Assembly: GCF_040436345.1 (NCBI RefSeq)
Contig: NC_133230.1
Span: forward strand, 17,680,197 to 17,744,196
DNA: 64,000 nt
Source of the DNA: Pagrus major
Lineage: Eukaryota > Chordata > Actinopteri > Spariformes > Sparidae
Reading direction: 5' to 3'
The position numbers and the translations under genes are program-made. Shown here piece by piece: positions 16,540 to 28,200 of the stretch; within the stretch, counting starts at the first letter, position 1, and every line of letters begins with the position of its first letter. A model generated the notes under the pieces. That model did not search any database and was not told where the DNA came from. It saw nothing but the letters and a program-made list of their open reading frames with translations.

Positions 16540-16800
16540 CCAGGAGATGTTAGAGTTAGCTTAGCATAAAGACCCGCTGGCCAGGAGAAATCTATCTACC
16601 AACACCTCTGAAGCTCACTTACTAACACATTATATCTCATTTTGGTTAACTAAGACATGTTGTTCTTACACTTTTGATATTTGCATGGATTAAACGAGAC
16701 ACAACTTAATTTAGCCGAGCTAGCTGCTTCCCCTTGTTTCCAGTCTTTATGTTAACCCAAGCTATCTTGGAGATATGGAGAAATTTGACATCTTCATACA
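16540..16800. repeat. Dispersed percomorph repeat
   Basis: GTTAGCTTAGCATAAAGACC, ATCTACCAACACCTCTGAAG and CATTATATCTCATTTTGGTT in this order match a ubiquitous percomorph repeat that I recognise by sequence but cannot name. It carries no coding sequence. Confidence 0.65.
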
Positions 16801-16814
16801 TGTGTGTTGTTAGC

Positions 16815-16868
16815 AGTGGCTGAATGTAACTAAGTACTTTTACTCAAGTGCTATACTTAAGGTTAATT
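16815..16868 (-). repeat. Fragment of the ACTTGAGTAAA repeat family
   Basis: TGAATGTAACTAAGTACTTT followed by TACTCAAGTGCTATACTTAA is the reverse-oriented end of the repeat also seen at 15714-15815. Confidence 0.65.
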
Positions 16869-16869
16869 T

Positions 16870-18180
16870 GCCTTCTGCACTCTTCTCATCGACCACCGTC
16901 AAATGAACTCGCTCCTGTCTTTACGCATTTACAACGCCAATGCATAATGGTTACAAATTCAAAGCTCCTCGCTGAGAACTTTTCACCCTCTCCTCTGGGT
17001 GCCAGCTTTCAAAATTCAATAACTTACTCAGGCACGAAACCCACAATGTCAAAACTTCAGTGCAGCCATCCAGCACTTTGAACCACTGGATTCTTCAGAG
17101 CTTTTTTTTTTTGCCCAAACTTCATCTTTACTTTTAGATGTTTGCTTTCAAAGGTTCCAGTCTCGGAGTGGAAGAAGAGGTCTGAACCTTGAATCCAAAA
17201 ACCTCAAAACTTTCATAGAAAGTGTAAGTCGTTAAGCCTAGCTGGATTCTCAAAAGACCTCATAAGACCATCATTATCCGAACCAATGATTGAAAAACAA
17301 GACGCTTTCAAAATCTTTGAGCCAACAGGTTGCACCGATTCAGACAGCATGTAAAAGTTTTACAGTTTTTGCTCGAGATTTCATATATTATTTGCAGTCT
17401 GTCTTCCAGAATTAGCAGCTGTCTCACACTTTAAGCCACTCAGTCGCTCTACTTTCACACTCACTGTCTGAGTGCTTTTCAGTTTAGCTGACGGCCTACA
17501 GAAGCAGTCCACCACTTACAACTAAACAACTGTTTAACTATTCTTTTCTCTCTCGGTCTCGTCAGTGGTCAATGAAAAGATATCTTCAGGTTTTACTGTG
17601 AGGCTGTAACCAACAATTTCAAAGTTACGATCAAACTCAGCCTCTTCTGATTTAACTTCTAACACCACTCATCTGAAACGATCTTAAGTTTATTTTTGTG
17701 CATTTATATGAGGCACTTAGCTGACCTTTGACTGGGTAATTTATACCAATAAAGTATAGTATTTGAATTTAGAAATCTCCTATGCTCAAAGATCAACTGT
17801 TTAAGAAAGTCAGTGTTTGGCCAGGGCACAAATTAAAGTATTTTTCTAATTCTCACATAAAACTGCAGTGTGTAGTCTATACTTGCTAACGTGGTCACTT
17901 ATTCAGCTTCATGTGAACATTTGTGTGTCAATTTGTATCTCAAAATGATCTTCCCGACTTCCTATACTTAATGTTAGGATAAGCTCCAAACTCTATGACC
18001 CTAAATACAAAAACGCAGGTAAACAAAATTCTTGAAGGAAAGCTACAAATACATCTGTTTATATCTCCAGCTTTCTCCATCTCCCTATTTACCTTCACCT
18101 TAAAGCGTCACAACATGGATTTTCCACCAAACGCCGTATACAATAAGTCAGTCGACAAACACAGAGGGCAAGTTCAAAGC
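16870..18180. other. Intergenic DNA, no gene seen
   Basis: AT-rich sequence with only short random open frames. I see no repeat or regulatory signal that I can name. Confidence 0.5.
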
Positions 18181-18183
18181 AGT

Positions 18184-18189
18184 TTTAAT
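18184..18189 (-). terminator. Possible polyadenylation signal of the small membrane-protein gene
   Basis: ATTAAA on the minus strand, about 380 bases after the stop at 18568. It is the nearest plausible hexamer that I noticed, but other sites are possible. Confidence 0.3.
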
Positions 18190-18567
18190 CGCATTATAAG
18201 TTTCCATACAGTCATTTACAAGTCTAAGCATTTCCATTGTTAAATTGCTGTTTTCATTCTTATCTTCTCCTTGCAGTGTCATCATGAATTAAACCGCAAA
18301 CACAGACCATGAACACAAAGCCTGTTTCCTTCCTTACAAACCCATACAAATTTAAAATCCATGGTTAATTACATGTTAAAAGAATGAGTGGAATCCATTT
18401 TCCAGACCTTCTGGACCTTTTTGTTATGTAAGTTGCTGTAAAGTTCCTCACTATAATGAGGGCCAATCATCTCAGGATATCTCCACATAAAACAGACATG
18501 AACAGTTCTGAAGGCTTCTCTCTGCAGCCCTTCGATCTCTGCAGATCTTGATCGCTCAGGATGGATC

Positions 18568-18786
18568 TCAACACAAAGGCTTGCCGTGCCTCATGTTATT
18601 GGCGCAGGTTCGGCCCAGGTTGGCCCCCTCCAGGAGTAGATCGGACAGTCGGTCCAGGCCGAGGCAGGTGGTGAGGGGGCAGATGAGGCCGTAGAGACCC
18701 CCTAAGGTGATGCTGAGGGGCCAGCCGATGACCAGCAGGACCACCAGCCAGATGATGCACCAGAAACATGAGCCGCAACTGGCCAT
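18568..18786 (-). CDS. Unrecognised cysteine-rich 72-residue membrane protein
   Basis: An intact 73-codon frame starts with MASCGSCFWCIIWLVVLLVI and ends at TGA. Residues 8-44 are strongly hydrophobic with a central GWP (21-23) and glycines (29, 30, 33), enough for one long membrane segment or a re-entrant hairpin. Residues 45-72 are polar and slightly basic. Seven cysteines (4, 7, 10, 36, 41, 61, 72) include an N-terminal CxxCxxC that could be palmitoylated. The start context AAGATGG is strong. A good acceptor (CTCTTCCTCCCAG) ends six bases before the ATG, which suggests an upstream non-coding exon not located here. I do not recognise the family. Biased composition, Kozak context and splice acceptor argue for a real gene; without transcripts it is unproven. 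Confidence 0.65.
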   Translation of the reverse strand: MASCGSCFWCIIWLVVLLVIGWPLSITLGGLYGLICPLTTCLGLDRLSDLLLEGANLGRTCANNMRHGKPLC

Positions 18787-18865
18787 CTTAGACTGGGAGG
18801 AAGAGAGGAAGATGTGAGTGGCTAATCAAAGTGGACATCAGTATGCTTTGCAAAGCCACTTGAGT

Positions 18866-18975
18866 TAAAGGGACAGTTCACCCCAAATTCAAAAACACAT
18901 ATTTTTCCCATACAAGTTAGCAAAGGGCTACAGTGAAAGTTAGCTGTTCAGCCAGTGGAAGTCTCTAGTGTGCAC
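18866..18975. repeat. Dispersed repeat beginning AAAGGGACAGTTCACCCC
   Basis: GTTAAAGGGACAGTTCACCC and the following CAAATTCAAAAACACATATT are the start of a repeat abundant in fish genomes. Family uncertain; the end is diffuse. Confidence 0.6.
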
Positions 18976-18979
18976 ACTC

Positions 18980-21750
18980 TGGGCCATACAATGCAGAAGC
19001 TATGCAGAAGATCTGGGTAATTTTACACCCAGGTTGAAATGTACCTTTAAGCAGTAATACTGCTGACAGATTATTAGACTTCAGGAGGAAGTCTGGCAGA
19101 CGAGCACTTTAAGATGTAGTTGACAGCACGTCAGTCACTACAATAGCATCAGAGTGTGGACCTGTGAGCAGCCGTGCCTAGTCAGTGATGATAGGAGATT
19201 ATCAGATTGAAACGTGCCCTGTTGATGATCTGGATGTACTTGTCAGGATTAGGCAGTGGCCTTGACAAAGCACGATAAGCTGGCAACCTCAAGCAATAAC
19301 AACCAGGCCTGTCTGCCCGTCGAGTTCAACAGGCCACCCACTTACACGGTGTTGAAGATCGGTGCTGGCACATTAGTCACTCACTAATAGCAGATCAGCA
19401 GAGATCATGCATAACTTTGGTAATGAGCATTACTTTATCTGTCAGCACTGGTAACAAACGGCAGCCCAGGAGTATGATGTGCTGCTATTTCGAGCTATAA
19501 AAATGCCTGTTGTTGATCCGCGATGAAAAACTGCTAATTGAAGAGCTGTGCAATGTGTTAACCCTCCCTACCTGATGATTTTAAGCAAAGAATAGTATAC
19601 ACATGTGTGTAGACGGTTGCCACAGTGAAACATTGTTTCTCCAAGAAATGCAATATTTAGCGAGAGGAGCTTTTTCTGTGTGTGTGTTTTAAAATCCACC
19701 AGAAAAATCTACCCCGAGGCCCAGCCTTGAAGTTGAGATTGTAGAGCTGATGGTTTTATGAGTGTGAAAGTGTTGTGTGCTGTCACACTGATTCCCCAAG
19801 TCTGTTCTAGCTTTAAGACACAATGGTCAGATCCTTCCCCCCTCCAGGCACCACTGTCTTGACTCTGCGTAATGTGTAATTTCCTGTTGTGACACTACTG
19901 TCACGTAGGGTTGGGCAATAAATTACACATTCAACACGAGTGTGTCCCACGGTGAATCCCGTGCTTTTGGGAAACGCCTTCACAATAAAAAAAAACACAT
20001 CAGCCACTGAAATTATTCTTAGGCTGGAATAAGTTTGCACAGCCAGGACAACTGGACTCTGGGCTCTTTGTACTGTTCTTCCTCTTGCATGTCATATATC
20101 TGGCTTTTTTACTTGTTAAATCTATTACAAACCCCTTTAAATTGCTAAATAATCACAAACACATATATGTATAAATATAGCTCGAATTACAAAATATCTA
20201 AAAGATTTAATGCTACACAAGTCACTAACAGAAAACACACTTCTGTGCTCATGACCAAAATTAAGTTTTACTGCATGCTGTTAGTCTCTGACATCTCAGC
20301 CAAGAGCAAAGGTTAGGAGTGCAAGCTTTGCAAAGTAACTATTAACCTAATGAATACCTGTCGTGTGATTATAAAAGACATGTTCACCTTCAGCAGAGAA
20401 ACGTTCTGGAGGAACTGAGGTCCTGATCTCCGTCTTGCTCACAGCCTAGATCCTGCTCGAGACTTGCAGAAATGTTGTGTGCGAGCTGTAGCCACTTCCC
20501 ACCAGTTAGCTCTAATTTACTACAATAAGGTACCACGGGCGACTGAATTCTCAAGAGGCCAGCTGGGAGAAAACAGAAAGTTAGCAAGTGGAAGGCTGAA
20601 GGGGAGGGAGGAAATTGCACAATGCAGACATTCATGTGACTCAGGAAAAAAGTATGCTTGCTGTCATGGGTTAGTAGAGGACTAATTAGTCATACATATG
20701 CGACATAAAAGTATATTTTGGTAATGCTCGTTCATGAGGTATTTCAGCATCATGTGCTACAGTATACTGCTCTTGTGGGCTCTGTGCCAAAACTAATTCG
20801 TAGGTGCAGCCTCAGCCGACAGAGATTATCTCCCTCATCTAACCTCCCATTCTAATCCTCTCCTCAGCCGACAGAAAGGAATAGTCTACTACTCCAAAAC
20901 ACTCCCTTCGACCCTGCGTGCCCCGCTCTCAGGAGATGGAAAAATAGACATTACATGGCTCCACACTTGACTGAATGCGGAAAATATGTCTCTCCACATC
21001 TATCAACACATGGTTCTCCATCAGGTCTTTTAGGCTGGCCCAGGCAAGAGCAGCTGTGCAGCTGACCTGTACTCCCAGCCTGCCTGAGGTATGATGTAAC
21101 AACGACCAACCTCTGGTGCATGATAATGAATGAATTTCCAGTCTGTGTTGTTGCCTGCAGGGCTGTGGACTGTGTTAACCTCCTCATTTTAAGTGGATTT
21201 ATCATTAAATTGCCAAGACCGAGGTTTGAACTTGGTTTTTTGAAAGGCTGTTTTGATATTAACACAAGTTTTAAGCTTCAAATTGTTTGCTTAAATTCGG
21301 TTATCAAACTTCAATCATGATGCCGCTGATATGAACTTATTTCCCAGAGAACTGCGCTGTTAACACTCCACAAAGTTATGAATGGCAGAGGATTTTATGG
21401 CTTCCTGGTTGAGTGACTGTGTACATCTAGAGGGTAAATTGAAATCCCCCAGCATGCACACTGGCCCTTGGGTGAAGTGAGTGACCTACAAATGCAGCTT
21501 AGTCGCAGCTTGTGTAGCTGGTATAGGCTGAGCCAATCAGATTTGAGTTGTACTTAAAGCAGAGAGGGGAAACAGATGAATGGATGGAAGTATCATGACA
21601 GAGGCAGCTTAAACATGTTGAGTATAACACTGTGTTTGACTGTCAATGTGTGCGTGTGAGAGGGATGTAGATTAGAGTCTCTTAAAGAGTATTATAAGCT
21701 CTAGTGGGTGCACTTATAGTAAAATATGTCACAGACAATGAAGGATTTCC
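18980..21750. other. Spacer between aqr 3' end and the small membrane-protein gene
   Basis: No gene recognised. The untranslated first exon and promoter of the 18568-18786 gene may lie here, but I could not place them. Open frames are short and unsupported. Confidence 0.45.
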
Positions 21751-21756
21751 ATTTGT

Positions 21757-21762
21757 TTTAAT
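21757..21762 (-). terminator. aqr: Probable polyadenylation signal of aqr
   Basis: ATTAAA on the minus strand, about 170 bases after the aqr stop codon. It implies a short 3' UTR. Confidence 0.4.
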
Positions 21763-21932
21763 AAAAAAGTACTGATGGTTACAAAATCACATGTTCTAGA
21801 AAAAGAGTGAAACATTATCGCTGGGATCTTTTTTTTTAGTAGAAAACAAATTCAGCATTACTGATCTGTTCTTGAGGGACGGTCCACTTGGTCCCCATAA
21901 TAATTAAACAGTAGACATACTGTACGTGGACA

Positions 21933-22202
21933 CTACTGCTCCTGCTCTCCTCCACTGTCCTCCCCGTCACTGTCGCTGTCTCTGCCCGGATGCTCTGGCA
22001 TCTTAGCATGTTCGGCTTTATCTGGACTTTCTTTCTCCTCACTGGTGTCCTCCGAGGTTGGCTCCGCTTTTGCTTCTCCTTCTGGGGTTTCCTGCTCCAT
22101 GGGGGTTTCTTCCTGCGGTCCCTCAGATTTGGCTGGCGCTTTTTCGGCCACAGTATCTGTCTTGGTTTGTTGTGGAGGCAGAGCCAAATTCTGCTGTTGC
22201 TG
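21933..22202 (-). CDS. aqr: aqr terminal coding exon
   Basis: Encodes [20 protein letters not shown] to SGGEQEQ and a TAG stop: 89 residues rich in Glu, Ser, Pro and Lys. The tail is poorly conserved with human and likely disordered, with [11 protein letters not shown]-like casein-kinase-2 sites. Confidence 0.93.
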   Translation of the reverse strand, partial: QQQQNLALPPQQTKTDTVAEKAPAKSEGPQEETPMEQETPEGEAKAEPTSEDTSEEKESPDKAEHAKMPEHPGRDSDSDGEDSGGEQEQ

Positions 22203-25200
22203 CTAAAAAGGAAATGAAAAGAGGAAGGATTCAAAATATGGAGGACATCTTATGGATGTATTTTGACTAAACAAACCCTCATTTCAAAATACACTGCGCC
22301 TTTCGAGGATGCCCCTTGTATCCCCAATCATGAAACTATCACCCGTTAGTAAGTAACCTGTTTTCTTTCCGTTTTTGGCTTCTAGAAATCCTGGCACATT
22401 CTACTGGGACAATATAGTGGATATACTGTCAAAACAAAGTCTTGTCGTAAGCCTTTTTCTTTAAATTAGCACAAGAGAGAATATATGAAACTGCATGCAG
22501 TGTAAAAATCACCTGAGTTCCTCTTTTTCTATGCTTGGCTTGTGGCCTGTAAATTCCCCACATGCTCATCTACAAGATTTCTCTTACACCTGACCTATTT
22601 ACTGTGCTGCATCAAAGTTTAAAGGTTAAAAATACCAAAATAGTGACTAGGACAAGATGTTGAGATTTCACGACTTCAATGATGTTAAAGTCAGAGACTT
22701 GTTAATGTGCTAGTATAATGTAAAACATCACCTCTATGATACATCTGAGACAATTTTAAACGGGTAGATATTCGTATGAGGCAGTAACAGTATTGCACTG
22801 CTGCATGTTTTTAATGACAGGCTAGTATATCTCTTTGACACTCTTCATTTTTGTATTTATCAATGGTTTTTTTTGGTTTGTTTTTTCACCTGTCTGTACT
22901 TCTGGGAGGTCTGGATCATGTGCATGTACATATTGTACACCAGGTTTGCCATCTCTGGCATGTTCTTGGTGATTTGGTCTTGCTGTCCGGAAGCATCTCT
23001 CTGAGTGAAGGAAACAAAAAAAGACAAGATTGTTTTGAATCAACACTGTGATGTGAAAGGAATGACAATGAAGAAGTATCCCTGTCTTGTTAGCAGTCGT
23101 GGTAAACTATTGATGTGATGCAATTGCGCAGTGAAATTACAATTCACCTGCCCGTTACTGGCTTGTTATTTAAAAGCAAATTTCTCACTTTCTGCCTCCC
23201 GTGTTCGCTCCTCACGTAGCTTCAAAAGGAGTCGAGAGGATGCAGAGTTTGTAATTTGACAAGATTAGTATGCAGACAGTGTCTTACAGCCTAAACTGAG
23301 GACTGAGGCGAGCAGAATATTCAATCTGCTGGGCTGTTACCTCCTAAATACAGGGGTGATGCTCACAGAGGCCCTTTGGGCATCATGTCAAAGTGAATGC
23401 ACTGACAGCTTCAGTACTGTAAAACTTAACTGTGTGCGGTTTTATTGCTGTAAAAACATCAGGGTATTAATGTGTTTCCCTGTGATTGAATGCGATTAGA
23501 TATCAAGCTTTATTGTCTGTCCAATACTATCTATCAGTGCTGTGAATATGTCTACATGGAGCATTAGGCAGCAGTGTAATCCTTTATTTTTATAACTGCT
23601 TCTGAATCAGCACTGTGAAGTGGCTTGTGAAAGTTCTGATCGAGTGTTACCAGACAAAAATCTGACTTTTAATCTGCATCTGCGTGTAAGCAGCAGGGGT
23701 TTACTGACTCCAGATAGACGGGCTAAGCAGGGGCCGCATGTGTGTGCCCAAAAGAGCTGTCCCCCATGGGGATGAACACTCTAGAGTCGGAGGAAGTGTC
23801 AGAGGCTGTGGGGTATTTTAGACACCCCTGTTGCCACACACACGCCAGTCAGCGAGACACAGTGACCAGACAACAGTCATCTCATGCTGGCCTGGCAGGA
23901 TATGGGAGAGTAGTTTTGCCTTCTGACCTTCTAGGGTTAATTATAGCCAGGCCCGTGTTTCCCATGTTTGCAGATGGTCCCTGCAGAATGCCGTTAACAG
24001 ACTGGGGGCCTATGGGTAAAGCTGCAGTAACAGTTGGGACCAGTGAGGACCCAAGTGGAATGAAGATGCCATTCAGAATATAGAGGCAGGATTAGGGAAA
24101 GTCAGGGGGCAGTGGCAGCAGTGACGTAGAAGGATGTCGGAGGGTGCAACAGTTATACGTGAAATTCTTATCAGAAAATTCAGAGCTTGAGAGCTTCATT
24201 ATCAGCCGAATTCAATGGAGAAGAGGATTATTGAGCTTTAAGGAGCTGATGTGTGCATACTGTACATACAGGCTGTTCCTGACTGTAGTACTCGTGCGGT
24301 CTGATGTGCAGCTGCAGAGGTCTGGCGGTGAGCTGGTTGAAGGCAGGAGTCAGCTCGAAGCAGTTTTGGAACAGCGACACCCTGGCAAAGATGTACAGAC
24401 CCAGCCTGGCTCTTGACATGGCTACCACCAGACGCCTCACATCCCTGTGGAGCGAGAGAAAAAAAATTGAAAATTGGTTTGACACAAGGGGGGGAAAAAA
24501 TATCAAGGAGAAGTGGCAGGGGTGTGGGAGGAAACTGTGAAATTGTAAGAGGAGAAGAAATTGTGTGTAGGGGCAAAAACAAAAACTGAAGTAAAAGGAT
24601 CAAAGTGAAAGGATCAAGGAAAGATTGTAAAGGAAGGGAAAAGGCAGTGTGGTGTAGGAGGAGAGGGGTTTAGTGAAGGATTTAGTAAAGCAGCAATAGG
24701 TGAGGGGGAAAAAATCTAAAAGACAAGAGAGAAATAAAAGACTGAAAGGCAAAGGGCAGTGATAAACAAGGCAGACAAAGAGAAGGAAAGGTGGGAGAGT
24801 ACAAGAGAAGGCAGAGAAGTAACTTTCCCTCGCCATCCAGTAGAATTAAGAGATTAGAGGCAGAGGAGTCATTTCCCACAGAATGGAGGAAACCTGCTTG
24901 GCTGGCTGTAGTCGCCAAAGTGGTTGTTTACCTGCCACGTTTAAGAGGAATACCACTTAATGAATGCTGAATGCACATCCACATGTTGTTAAAGTTGCAT
25001 ATGTTACGCATGATAGCAGAAGGGAGGAAATTCACTGACAGCTTCTAAAAACCAAAAAAAATGCGTTCTTTCACAAAGTGAGAATAAAAAAAGACTGAGG
25101 GGGCACCCTCAACCAATTTTAGCAAGTCATAAATCTTCATATTGTGTTTTTAAGGTGGCAACCAAATGGAGCTGTGCAAAATGTAACAATTTAGCTGGAC

Positions 25201-28200
25201 AATAAATCTCTGAGACAAAAGCATTCTGGCTTATTGAGAGCACAGACGATGGAAGAGTATATGAGGGGGAAGAAGGGTTTGGCTGACTCAAACAGCTCTG
25301 ATGATACTAAAAACTGTTTGGTTTGATGCAGAAGAATTTGGCACTCGCCCATGCTTATATGCAACACACATCAACACATATTCACGTTGAAATGCAGCCA
25401 AAAAATGTGGAATACGTCCACCTGAGCACTTCATGAGATTAAGAGGATTAATCCTTGCAATATGCATGATGAGTTCCATGAATATGTAGAAGGAAAAAAA
25501 AGGCTTATAGAAACCATTGTGCAGGGTTTATACCATGGGTTTATGTAAAATTACTGCACATTTCAAAAACTTGAAACCTGAACATTTCCACAGAGACAAA
25601 CTACACTGACCTGCAGCCAATGAGCACAGAGCTGTAGAAGAGATGAACCAATCGGGAAGCATTATAGCCTGTGGACATGGCACTACTGAGAGACGCCCAC
25701 CTGGGCTGTGCGGTGACATGGCAGAGCAAAGTGGACAAATACCGTTTGTGTGTGTGTGTTCCCACGTGTGTGTACATGTCAGAGTGCGTCTGGATCTGTG
25801 CTTCCCTGTCAAAGAGTGTGCTCCTGCATGTGACCGTGCCTGTGTGTATCAGCAGGAATGCTTCTCCTGTCAAAGCAAGGGTCAAGCTCGTCATATGGTC
25901 AGCTGCCCTCCCCTGTGGTTGTCACGGCAGCAGACTGCCATGAGGAGGGATGCAGGAAGAGGGGAAAGTGCAGGAGGAGGAGGATTGTAAGGTAGGACTC
26001 AGTGGTGCACCTCAGTGATCCCAGTTAAAGAAAAACACAATGGACAGCACAAGAATTTCCCATGAACCACTGCTCTTTCACCCACTAAGCAGACCATTCA
26101 GTAGTGTCAGGGGACACCAGTATATGAATGAATATTAAGGCAAAGCCAAACTATGAACAACAGCATTAAAAATACATTATCTGTTATTTTAATTGCTCTA
26201 ATTTTTAAAGGGGGAGTGGGCCGATTTTAACATTTTATTGTTGTGGCTCCTGGTTAATGTCAGTGGGGACTCAGGACTACAGGTTTGATGTGGAGTTAGA
26301 AAGATGTGAGCTCATCAGATGTCTGTAGCCCGCTCCTCATTTCTGTTTGAGGCTTGCTATTCATAGCTACAATAGCCACTAGTAGCATAACACACCCCAT
26401 TCCCTGGCCTAACTGTCGATGGCTAAGTTGCATTATGGGTAATGTAGGTGCTGGTTTTTGAGAAGGAAGAAGAATGCATGGAAGAAAAAGCACACTCACT
26501 GTATATAAAGATGGGCGACATGACAGTTTGGTTTTAATTACCTTGGCCAAGGAGGTTATGTTTTTGTCTGTGTCCGTTTGTTTATTTGTTGGTTGGTTGG
26601 TTTGTCAGCAGGATTACACAAAAACTACTGAACGGGTTTCCACTAAACTTCAATGAAGGATGGGTCTTAGCCTGGAATAGACCCCATTAACTTTGGGTGC
26701 AGAATTTTTTCTATCTTTCTTTAACATCTTTTAACATTTTTAACATTTAAGTATAATTCGATGCAGATCCAAATAAAATCTAGCGGATCTAGCGAATTTA
26801 AATATGTGTTATTTGATATTGAACTAAGCTTGATTGACTTAAAGGGGACTGTTGGGCCTTGGCGGAGGTATGTGCTCTACTTAGTTATTTGATTCTCTTC
26901 ACAGCTGAGCCCTGTCGACTGAGTTGGGTGGGTGTATTTGCGGGACTTTGATACCATGACTCCTGCGCTCCAATTCAGGATATTTTGGTTTCATTTTTGT
27001 ACAGTGGGGGGATGTGGAGGCACGTCATCCATCTTTATACAGTCTATAGAAAAAGATGATATCTCTGGTTCTTCTGTATCGATACTACAACTGGAGTTGT
27101 ATCACACTGTCAAAGGGACAATCTTTGGCAATCTTTCCACTTTGAGTGGCCTGTGTGTAAGGCAGTGTGCAATATCCAGTGTAAGACCAGATCAAATGAG
27201 TGATATCGAGAGGAGAGCAGGAGCTGCCAGCAAGATAAACTATCCCTCTCTAGGCCCGCTGAACTTCTTATTCCCAGCTACATCAATTCACTGCTTTATC
27301 TGTGAGATGAGGAAAGAACAAAATCTAGTTTTTGACCGTTTTCTCTGCCAGCTAAAAATGACCACGCTCGAGGATGGCGTGTAGAGGCTTGTGGGTTCAT
27401 GTATTTAGCTACAAAAGGAATGACTTATTATTCGCAGTGGGGATCCAATTTGCAGCCTGTCCAGTGAGATGGTGGGTGAGTGCACTGGCAGTGCAGCTGT
27501 GATAAAGCTGTGAGCGGTGCAATTCCAACAGCAGCTACTGTACATCACAGCCAGAGGCCTGCATGGCAAGTCTAAGTACTGTGGAAGAGTTCGGCCTCAA
27601 TTGTCTGGTATTAAAACATGCAGCATATTAAGTGTGAAGAGCCCGTCAGGATCTCACGGCAGCTGAGGAGTGAAAGGCCATTTCAGTACAAATCAATTCA
27701 GTCAAATGAAGGAGGGGTCGAGAGTTTGGAGTAGAGGGAGCAGAGAGATAAGGACTAAGAAGAGCAGCCAGGAGGAAGTAGAGTTGAGAAGACAGCAATG
27801 GGACATGGAATGAAAAGACATAAAACCTACTGCTGCACTTTGGTTAGCCATCATGCCTCTTAATGACTGTTATATGGTATGCCTTTGATCAGAACAGAGC
27901 TCTTTGTTTAATAGTCTCAACCCAATCATCATAGCACAAAAGCTTCTCTTAACCAGGACAAAAAAGTACAGCTAGCTCCACACACTCCTGTCCTGAAGCA
28001 CTCTTTATCCTCCCTGCCTCACATTAAGCTCATACATACTTCAAGGCAGCGACTCTGTTGTGTTCCTTCTTCCCTTAGCAAACTTCGTTCAGTAGTTACA
28101 CACGACAAAATGAGAACGCCTCCCGAGAGCAGCTGTCTCAAGAGAGTTAAGTGCCTACAATTTTTGCTGTTGCGTCCTCAGAGGAAGTGCATCTAGGGTG

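Noticed and set aside
26932-27384. 150-codon plus-strand frame
   Set aside because: Its start lies in dispersed-repeat sequence (the CATCTTTATACAGTCTATAG end), it uses a non-ATG start, and the rest shows no domain or splice support.
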